A stretch of 37,149 nt of DNA from CAZWSE01 sp964636575 (GTDB taxonomy: Bacteria > Pseudomonadota > Alphaproteobacteria > Rhodobacterales > Rhodobacteraceae), in the NCBI GenBank assembly GCA_964636575.1, contig CAZWSE010000025.1:1-37149 (forward strand), in the 5' to 3' direction. Made by a program: the position numbers and the translations under genes. A model generated the notes under the pieces. It made no database searches and was not told the DNA's origin. It worked only from the letters and a program-made list of their open reading frames with translations. Shown piece by piece: positions 31,864 through 37,149 of the stretch. Positions within the stretch are counted from its first letter, which is position 1. Each line of letters opens with the position of its first letter.

Positions 31864-33264
31864 ATGAACTTAAGACCAGATCCGACGTTCCACGCGACGC
31901 CTGAGCTTGCGATGCAAGCCCCTACTGAGAACTATGCCTTTACGGCAATGCTCAGTCCCGATGGCAAGCAATCCGACGGGATTGCTGTTGTTGATGTGAA
32001 CCCCAAATCCGACACATATGGCCAGATCGTCCATCAGGTGATTGTCCCCAACAAGGGCGACGAATTTCACCACTTTGGTTGGAATGCCTGTTCCTCGGCA
32101 CTGTCTCCGCTGACAGGTCACGCCTTTCTGGAACGTCGCTATTTGATCGTGCCGGGCATCCGGTCATCGCGCATTTATGTGATCGACGTCAAAGAGCCGT
32201 TGAAGGCCAAAATCCACAAAACGATTGAGCCTGAAGAGCTGTTCAAAAAGACCGGCTATTCGCGTCCGCACACGATCCACTGTGGCCCTGAGGGTATCTA
32301 TGTGTCCTGCCTTGGTGGCGGCGGCGAAGACGGGACGGACGGACCTCCCGGTATTTTCATAATGGATTGCGAGACCTTTGACATCATCGGCCGCTATGAG
32401 ATGGACCGTGGCAAGCAAGACAAGCACTATGATTTCTGGTGGAACCTGCCGCAGGATTACATGGTCTCGTCCGAATGGGGTCTGCCCCCGCAGTTCGAGA
32501 ACGGTGTTGTCGCCGAAGACCTGCTGTCCAACAAGTACGGTCATTCGATCCACTTTTGGGACCTGCGCAAGCGCAAGAATATCCAGACCATCGACTTTGG
32601 TGAGAACTATCAGATGGCTCTGGAAATCCGCCCTGCCCACGACCCTGCCAAGTCCTACGGGTTCTGTGGCGTGGTTGTGGATACGACCAACCTGCAGGGT
32701 GCTATCTTTACGTGGTGGCGCGATGACGATGGCAAGTGGCAGTCCAAAAAGACGATCACCATCGACCCCCGTCCTGAAAAGCCCGAAAACCTGCCGCCCC
32801 TGCTGCAAGGGTTTGAGGCTGTTCCCCCGCTGGTCACAGACATCGATCTGAGCCTTGATGACAAGTACCTTTACGTTGCCTGCTGGGGCTTGGGCGAGAT
32901 GCACCAATACGATGTGTCTGACCCGATGAACCCTGTTCTGGCCGGTAAGGTTGAGGTCGGTGGCATCGCCCGCGGCGCCAAGCACCCCAACGGCAAGGGT
33001 TTTGCCTATGGCCCCCAAATGGTTGAGATCAGCCGCGACGGGAAGCGGGTCTATTGGACCAATTCGCTCTATTCCACATGGGACGACCAGTTCTATCCTG
33101 ACGACGAAGGCGGCCAGATGGTTATGGCCAATGTCGGTAAGGACGGGGGCCTGACGCTCGACAAGGATTTCTATGTCGACTTCCCCAAGGGCCTGCGGTC
33201 GCACCAGATCAGACTGGAAGGCGGCGACTGTTCAACAGACAGCTTCTGCTACCCGAACGTCTAA
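31864..33264 (+). CDS. SBP56-family protein, probable methanethiol oxidase
   Basis: The 466-residue product is a selenium-binding-protein-56 homologue. Members of the family, human SELENBP1 and bacterial MtoX, oxidise methanethiol to formaldehyde, hydrogen sulfide and hydrogen peroxide; MtoX contains copper. Family hallmarks are FHHFGWNACSSAL with Cys76, RPHTIHCGPEG, SSEWGLP, HSIHFWDLRKRK, KRVYWTNSLYSTWDDQFYP and the conserved C-terminus RSHQIRLEGGDCSTD. No signal peptide is visible, whereas the Hyphomicrobium enzyme is periplasmic, so it may act in the cytoplasm or use another route. GGGAGGA precedes the ATG. It is followed by a six-helix membrane protein gene 3 bp later and has a GntR-type operator upstream. 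Confidence 0.92.
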   Translation: MNLRPDPTFHATPELAMQAPTENYAFTAMLSPDGKQSDGIAVVDVNPKSDTYGQIVHQVIVPNKGDEFHHFGWNACSSALSPLTGHAFLERRYLIVPGIRSSRIYVIDVKEPLKAKIHKTIEPEELFKKTGYSRPHTIHCGPEGIYVSCLGGGGEDGTDGPPGIFIMDCETFDIIGRYEMDRGKQDKHYDFWWNLPQDYMVSSEWGLPPQFENGVVAEDLLSNKYGHSIHFWDLRKRKNIQTIDFGENYQMALEIRPAHDPAKSYGFCGVVVDTTNLQGAIFTWWRDDDGKWQSKKTITIDPRPEKPENLPPLLQGFEAVPPLVTDIDLSLDDKYLYVACWGLGEMHQYDVSDPMNPVLAGKVEVGGIARGAKHPNGKGFAYGPQMVEISRDGKRVYWTNSLYSTWDDQFYPDDEGGQMVMANVGKDGGLTLDKDFYVDFPKGLRSHQIRLEGGDCSTDSFCYPNV

Positions 33265-33267
33265 GCC

Positions 33268-33927
33268 TTGGAAGACCCAACATCGGTGATGGCCCTTTGG
33301 GGGGCCGTCATCTTTTCAGGCATATACCACGGGGTGAACCCCGGCATGGGCTGGCCTTTGGCGGTTTCGGCGGCGCTGTTCGAGCAAAAGACATCGGCCC
33401 TTGTCCGCGCCCTGATTGCCCTATCTGTCGGCCACTTCATCGCCATGACCGCGATCCTGTTGCCCTTTTCGATGATGCTGACGCTGGTCGAATGGGAGAA
33501 AGAAATCCGCATTGGCGCGGGCCTTTTGGTGATTGCCCTTGGTGTCTATCTGCTGATCAACCGACGACACCCTAGGTTTCTGGCGCGTGTGAAGCCCACC
33601 AAGCTGGGTCTGTGGTCGTTTCTGGCGGCGATGGCCCATGGCGCGGGGCTGATGCTTGTGCCGATCTATCTGGGCATCTGCGCCGTGGCGGAACTTGATG
33701 CAGGCCATGCCGCCGCAAACGAGTTGATGACCGCCAATATCGGCATCGCCTTTCTTGTCGCCTTTGCCCATACCGCTGCCATGACTGTCGCTGGCGGCGC
33801 GTTGGCGGCTGGGATGTATTTCTGGCTGGGCCTGAAGTTTCTATCCAAAAGCTGGTTCAACCTTGATGTGGTCTGGGCGTTAAGCCTGATCTTGGTAGGT
33901 GTGATCGCGATCTGGCATGCGGTTTGA
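33268..33927 (+). CDS. Six-helix membrane protein linked to SBP56
   Basis: I cannot name this family. The product of about 219 residues has roughly six hydrophobic helices (near 8-25, 45-68, 78-98, 113-135, 150-180 and 195-217). A conserved-looking His motif SGIYHGVNPGMGWPL (about 18-32) is followed by SVGHF in the next helix; the His-then-GH layout recalls NicO/HupE metal transporters, but the Asp-His pair of those is replaced by NPGMGW. The start is uncertain: TTG 33268 is 3 bp past the SBP56 stop, while GTG 33286 or ATG 33289 follow GGAAG. The tight spacing suggests it serves the SBP56 enzyme, perhaps in metal delivery (inference). Confidence 0.8.
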   Translation: MEDPTSVMALWGAVIFSGIYHGVNPGMGWPLAVSAALFEQKTSALVRALIALSVGHFIAMTAILLPFSMMLTLVEWEKEIRIGAGLLVIALGVYLLINRRHPRFLARVKPTKLGLWSFLAAMAHGAGLMLVPIYLGICAVAELDAGHAAANELMTANIGIAFLVAFAHTAAMTVAGGALAAGMYFWLGLKFLSKSWFNLDVVWALSLILVGVIAIWHAV

Positions 33928-33937
33928 CGCGCGCCTG

Positions 33938-34990
33938 TTACCCGACCCAGGCTTGGAACATCAGCCCTGCCGCGAATGACCCAACCAGTGCGAACCCGAC
34001 ATAGAGCATAAAGACAGGTGGGCGCGCCAAGGCCCAAACCGCGATGGCGGCTGGTAACGAACTCACCCCGCCTGCGATCAAGAAAGCCATGGCTGCCCCG
34101 CTGCCCATGCCTTGTTGCATGAGGCCCGAGATGAGAGGCACCGCCGCATATCCGTTCAGGTAGGCTGGCACGCCGACCACTGTGGCCAGACCGATGGTGC
34201 CGATACCGGTGCCACCGATGGATTGTGCAATCACTTCACCCGGGACATAGGCCAGCATCAAGCTTTCCAATATGAAGGCGAAGGTCAGCCATTTCAGGAG
34301 AAACATGGTTGTGCTGAACGCTTCTTTGCGGAACTTGGTGACGCGGTCGGATTCTTTCCAGAAGGCCCAGACGACGGGCTTGGGTTCGCGGATTTTGGAG
34401 GCTCCGCAACCGCCATTGCCGATGCCGTCGCGCAGAGGGTTGGTGAACATGCCCGCCCGCATCATGGCAAGCGTGACGTAGCCGCCGAAGAGACCCAAAC
34501 CGATGGCCGCGAGTGTTTTGGCCACTGCAAATTCCCACCCCATGACGCTGGCGGTCAGGGCGAACATGGACGGGTCCATCACCGGTGAGGCCAACCAGAA
34601 CGCCATGACTGCCGATAGGGGAACGCCCATCGCCAGCAGCGCCGCGACCAATGGGATCACCCCGCAGGAACAGAAAGGTGAGAGTGCGCCCACGAGCGAG
34701 GCCATGAGAACCACCAGTATCGGTGCGCCTGCGAAGGCCTTTGCGATCAAATGATCCGCCCCCGATGCGCCGACGTAGGCTGCGATCAGGATTGAGGCCA
34801 AAAGGAAAGGCGCTGTGCCGGACAACGCTGCGATGACGAATTGGATTGTGCTGATGCCTTGCGGGGTTGAGACGATCAGAAGTGTCGCCACGATCAGCGC
34901 AGAGAGCACCCAGATGCGGTGCGTGGACAGCGCCGAGACGATAGATCCCAGAAGGTGGCTGTCATTGGGTGTGGAGGGGGAGACTGACAT
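33938..34990 (-). CDS. ArsP/DUF318-type permease
   Basis: This 350-residue membrane permease (UPF0718/DUF318 family) has about eight hydrophobic helices and a central hydrophilic loop (about 182-218, GNGGCGASKIREPKPV). The signature FCSCGVIPLVAALLAMGVPL lies near 106-125 and its second-half counterpart VGVPAYLNGYAAVPLISGLMQQG near 262-285, as expected of a duplicated fold. ArsP members pump trivalent organoarsenicals such as methylarsenite out of the cell. Because an ArsR-type gene with a vicinal Cys pair lies 12 bp upstream, the arsenic reading is favoured, but DUF318 also includes permeases of unknown substrate. It converges on the SBP56-linked gene across 10 bp. Confidence 0.85.
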   Translation of the reverse strand: MSVSPSTPNDSHLLGSIVSALSTHRIWVLSALIVATLLIVSTPQGISTIQFVIAALSGTAPFLLASILIAAYVGASGADHLIAKAFAGAPILVVLMASLVGALSPFCSCGVIPLVAALLAMGVPLSAVMAFWLASPVMDPSMFALTASVMGWEFAVAKTLAAIGLGLFGGYVTLAMMRAGMFTNPLRDGIGNGGCGASKIREPKPVVWAFWKESDRVTKFRKEAFSTTMFLLKWLTFAFILESLMLAYVPGEVIAQSIGGTGIGTIGLATVVGVPAYLNGYAAVPLISGLMQQGMGSGAAMAFLIAGGVSSLPAAIAVWALARPPVFMLYVGFALVGSFAAGLMFQAWVG

Positions 34991-35002
34991 ATCTGTGATC
35001 TT

Positions 35003-35320
35003 TTATGCGGCGGTGTCGTGCACGATCGAAACGCCTGTGCAGCATTCCGAGGTCAAAAATCCGAGCGTTTCTCGCACCGCTGTGAAATCGACCTTGTTGA
35101 TAATCTCGCGCCCGTCGCGGGTTTGGGTCACCAGCCCCGCGGTCACCAAAGTCTTGAGATGATGCGCGAGCGTCGAGGCGGGTATCCCTGTTGCGGTCCC
35201 GATGTCGCCGACGATCATGCCATCTTCGCCTGCACGGACGAGCAGCCGGAAAACAGTAAGCCGCGCGTCGTGTCCAAGGGCAGAAAGGGCGGCGGCGTGG
35301 GTATGGAGTGTTTGTGTCAT
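35003..35320 (-). CDS. ArsR-family repressor with vicinal cysteine pair
   Basis: This 105-residue winged-helix regulator has the core LSALGHDARLTVFRLLVRAG and the recognition helix ASTLAHHLKTLVTAGLV. A C-terminal vicinal pair C93-C94 (TSECCTG) is the only cysteine content. ArsR repressors that bind trivalent arsenic usually use three cysteines; ones with a bare vicinal pair are known for preferring methylarsenite and occur beside arsP. The ATG at 35320 is chosen over the TTG at 35329. It forms a unit with the permease, and an inverted repeat lies 12 bases upstream. Confidence 0.9.
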   Translation of the reverse strand: MTQTLHTHAAALSALGHDARLTVFRLLVRAGEDGMIVGDIGTATGIPASTLAHHLKTLVTAGLVTQTRDGREIINKVDFTAVRETLGFLTSECCTGVSIVHDTAA

Positions 35321-35332
35321 ACGATTCAATAT

Positions 35333-35348
35333 AACTAGTTTTATAGTT
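35333..35348 (-). promoter_or_regulatory. Candidate ArsR operator
   Basis: Inverted repeat AACTA-N6-TAGTT (35333-35337 and 35344-35348) in an AT-rich stretch 12 bp upstream of the arsR-like start. Position and layout fit ArsR autoregulation of the arsR-permease unit. Confidence 0.5.
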
Positions 35349-35420
35349 TTGTAAAGAGAGAACGCCAGCAGGTGATTGCGACCGCTGACGTGCTTTGATT
35401 TCAGTGGATGTCGTGCCGCT

Positions 35421-36134
35421 TTAGGCTGCCATCTCTATCTGAACTTTGCCGTCATGCAAAAAGCACCGTTTGTCGAACAGCCGTGGGTCAACGGGGTTGG
35501 GCAGACGGATGTCATCCATGCTTGGAAGATCACGGGAAGACAGCTCAAAAGCGCGATCGATCTGTGAGATCAAGACAACGATTGCGTGACGCTTTGTTGC
35601 GAACCTTTTGAGCGCCCTGATCTGTTCATCAAGCGGCGGGTTGCTGCGCTTTTGGTCGAGCAGTTGCAGGTAGTCGACCACGATCAACGCGTCTTTGGGC
35701 TGGTTGCTGAGGCGCTTTATGATGTGGTCTGCGCTAATGGCGTCAGAGGTATCAACAACGATGGGACGGTCGAAGTCCTTTTGTTGATGTCCAAGCTCAA
35801 GAAACCGGTCCCAGACATCTTGTTCGTTGTAATCCAAAGTGAAAACGTAGCTTGAGCGATTGCTTTGACACGCCAGTGATGCCAGTTCCAACCCCAAAAG
35901 GGTCTTCCCATGCCCGGGCCGCGCGGCGATCAGAACAAGATCGCCCGGTGCAATGCGTTCCATGACAGTCTTGGCAGGAGTAGCCGCATCGAAGGTGGAT
36001 GCAAGATGGCTCCAATCCTTGAAACCTTCTTTCGCGGCGATCTGGTTCAGCGCGATATGCAGCTTAATGTTGTTCGCGCGGGCCAGCAATTTTGCCTGAC
36101 GCTTTAGTCTGTAGATAGGTGCTGAGAGTTTCAT
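35421..36134 (-). CDS. DnaB-like single-domain RecA-fold ATPase
   Basis: The roughly 237-residue product is a RecA-fold ATPase related to the C-terminal domain of the replicative helicase DnaB. The Walker A is ARPGHGKT (71-78), the Walker B ends LIVVDYLQLL (D154), and the sensor-like segment VVLISQIDR (about 186-194) is close to the DnaB counterpart. The DnaB N-terminal domain is missing. Residues 8-48 instead carry LKRQAKLLARANNIKLHIALN followed by AAKEGFKDWSHL, a short helical motif also found in glyoxalase-superfamily proteins of unknown role. ATG 36134 is favoured over 36143 because AGAGG sits upstream. The neighbours give no clue to function. Confidence 0.8.
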   Translation of the reverse strand: MKLSAPIYRLKRQAKLLARANNIKLHIALNQIAAKEGFKDWSHLASTFDAATPAKTVMERIAPGDLVLIAARPGHGKTLLGLELASLACQSNRSSYVFTLDYNEQDVWDRFLELGHQQKDFDRPIVVDTSDAISADHIIKRLSNQPKDALIVVDYLQLLDQKRSNPPLDEQIRALKRFATKRHAIVVLISQIDRAFELSSRDLPSMDDIRLPNPVDPRLFDKRCFLHDGKVQIEMAA

Positions 36135-36348
36135 TTTGAACATCCTCTTGCGAGCGGTATTCGCAATCCCTCCTTATGCGTAGGCTCGAACAGGTTGGGT
36201 TCGAAATGGTATCGCTCCGCATGTGCAATGCTGCCCCATTGGAGGGGGGAGGCCCGAGCAAGGCCATGCTTTGAGGCTATCTGAAACGCAACCAACACTC
36301 AATCAGGCTTGGGCAGTTCGTCGGGCGCATGCAGTCAGCGCGCTGCGC

Positions 36349-37002
36349 CTATTTGCGTGAAAAGTTCATATCCGGAGAGATCAGCCGCTGTGTTGGACCT
36401 GTCCACGCATAGGCCAAAAGACAGGGATCAATATCACCTGTCGTGATGCGGTGCTTGGACCCCGGCGTGTTCAGAATAAGCGAACCGGGCGCGAAGACCG
36501 CAGCGTTGTTTTCGGACCAAGACCCCGCGATGGAGATATAGCTTTCCTCAATCTCGGTGTGGCTGTGTTGGGGATAGGTCGTGGCGGGTGCGAACAGAAC
36601 AAAGCCAATAATCAGTTGATCGGTGGGCACGGGTCCGCGCGGGCCGAGAACTTCGCAATAGGCGTATTTCTTGACCAAGTTCTTTGGCAGCTTGTCGTAC
36701 CCATACTGCCATTCCAAGTCTGATGACACTTCTCTGAGCGCCCGTGCCATCCCCTGCATGGCACCCCGTTCACCAAGATCAAGCGCGCGGGGCAGATGGG
36801 CTGTGACAGGCAGAGACGCCGGATTGCTTGCAAGAACCACCGGATTGGATTTGATGGCTTTCGACAACTGATCGCGCACCCGTTTGCGATGGCTGCGGAT
36901 GGCCGAACTGCCACCCGAAGACCCCATCCGGTACAGGGTATCAAATTCCTGCAAAAGATATTTCCAGTTGGGGCAATCCCGCAGATGGACATCGTCTGAC
37001 AT
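36349..37002 (-). CDS. dddL: DMSP lyase DddL
   Basis: DddL splits dimethylsulfoniopropionate into dimethyl sulfide and acrylate. The 217-residue product matches the family over its whole length: an N-terminal helical part (LYRMGSSGGSSAIRSHRKRVR, ALDLGERGAM), the linker KKYAYCEVLGPRGPV, and a cupin barrel with metal-site candidates H146, H148, E152 and Y155 in PQHSHTEIEESY and H184 in GSKHRITTG. There is no signal peptide, so the enzyme is cytoplasmic or loosely membrane-associated. AAGGACC precedes the ATG. No acuR or acuI lies beside it on the left, and a terminator separates it from whatever is upstream. Confidence 0.92.
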   Translation of the reverse strand: MSDDVHLRDCPNWKYLLQEFDTLYRMGSSGGSSAIRSHRKRVRDQLSKAIKSNPVVLASNPASLPVTAHLPRALDLGERGAMQGMARALREVSSDLEWQYGYDKLPKNLVKKYAYCEVLGPRGPVPTDQLIIGFVLFAPATTYPQHSHTEIEESYISIAGSWSENNAAVFAPGSLILNTPGSKHRITTGDIDPCLLAYAWTGPTQRLISPDMNFSRK

Positions 37003-37061
37003 GGGCGTGTGGTCCTTGGATTGCGTGGTCGTGACAGGGTTAGGCGTTGGTTACTTATGCC

Positions 37062-37073
37062 CACTACTTAGTG
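37062..37073. promoter_or_regulatory. CACTA-CT-TAGTG palindrome upstream of dddL
   Basis: A 12-base inverted repeat, perfect in its arms, 60 bp before the dddL start and 23 bp inside the terminator of the upstream gene. It is a candidate operator; the regulator is unknown. Confidence 0.35.
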
Positions 37074-37095
37074 AATGACGTTGAAAGAAAAAGTC

Positions 37096-37128
37096 AAAAA
37101 AAAGCCCCACCATCATAAATGGCGGGGC
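37096..37128 (-). terminator. Rho-independent terminator of a leftward gene beyond the right edge
   Basis: On the minus strand a 10-bp stem (37119-37128 with 37104-37113, one G-U pair) and a TTATG loop is followed by eight T (37103-37096). It must end a leftward transcript that begins outside the window, so dddL is likely to have its own promoter between 37003 and 37095. Confidence 0.9.
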
Positions 37129-37149
37129 GTAAGGTGAGTGCCTTGGGCA

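Noticed and set aside
36170..36215. A GGTTCGAA motif resembling a tRNA T-loop upstream of the DnaB-like gene
   Set aside because: The flanking bases cannot form a T-arm or acceptor stem on either strand.
1..37149. CRISPR array, transposase, integrase, rRNA or tRNA genes
   Set aside because: None was recognised on either strand by reading; no regularly spaced repeats or conserved RNA segments were found.

Overview
The window looks like chromosomal DNA of a marine alphaproteobacterium of the Rhodobacteraceae (roseobacter group). The evidence is a single-chain porin ending in Phe, DUF3576 and DUF2125 proteins, a leuS-lptE-holA run, a DUF4170-waaA-lpxK run, a DUF721-dsbA-like pair divergent from mutY, two Hint-domain proteins and a DddL-type DMSP lyase. 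It is a draft scaffold: two runs of exactly 100 N (3931-4030 and 19849-19948) mark joins of unknown length.

Layout. 1-5.1 kb: partial zinc-type alcohol dehydrogenase/quinone reductase, a CenR-like response regulator with a clear terminator, then ribA, a GFA-fold protein and an L,D-transpeptidase cut by the first gap; a PEBP-like exported protein and the PLP homeostasis protein read the other way. 5.2-11.6 kb: porin, DUF3576 lipoprotein, and a tightly overlapping leuS-lptE-holA unit followed by a glutathione-transferase-like gene. 11.7-15.7 kb: leftward SDR, crotonase, MscS channel and BaiN-like flavoprotein. 15.8-19.7 kb: DUF2125 protein, pmbA/tldE and a CysQ-like phosphatase. 19.7-21.0 kb: an accessory patch with a repeat-flanked gap, palindromic DNA and an AT-rich orphan membrane protein. 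21-31.5 kb: two Hint-domain proteins on either side of a lipid A/Kdo block (DUF4170, waaA, lpxK), a CaiB/BaiF transferase, a DsbA-like protein, DUF721/DciA, mutY, an alkB-type hydroxylase and a TetR regulator. 31.5-37.1 kb: SBP56/methanethiol oxidase with a partner membrane protein, an arsR-permease pair with a candidate operator, a DnaB-like single-domain ATPase and dddL.

How the genes fit together. Most of the window is housekeeping: envelope biogenesis (lptE, waaA, lpxK, porin, L,D-transpeptidase), translation and replication (leuS, holA, DciA), repair (mutY) and riboflavin synthesis. The ecologically telling part is the right third: dddL would release dimethyl sulfide from DMSP, the SBP56 protein would oxidise methanethiol (the product of the competing demethylation route), and alkB would oxidise medium-chain alkanes. 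The arsR-permease pair looks like a defence against trivalent organoarsenicals.

The less ordinary signals are: a 15-bp perfect GntR-type palindrome upstream of the SBP56 gene; an undescribed-looking six-helix membrane protein directly behind it; a three-fold H-type-lectin-like repeat joined to a Hint domain; a 55-bp exact repeat on both sides of the second gap that looks like an assembly k-mer overlap; and a flip in strand base composition between about 15.7 and 17.5 kb that resembles a replication-origin or rearrangement boundary. No rRNA, tRNA, CRISPR array, transposase or integrase was seen.
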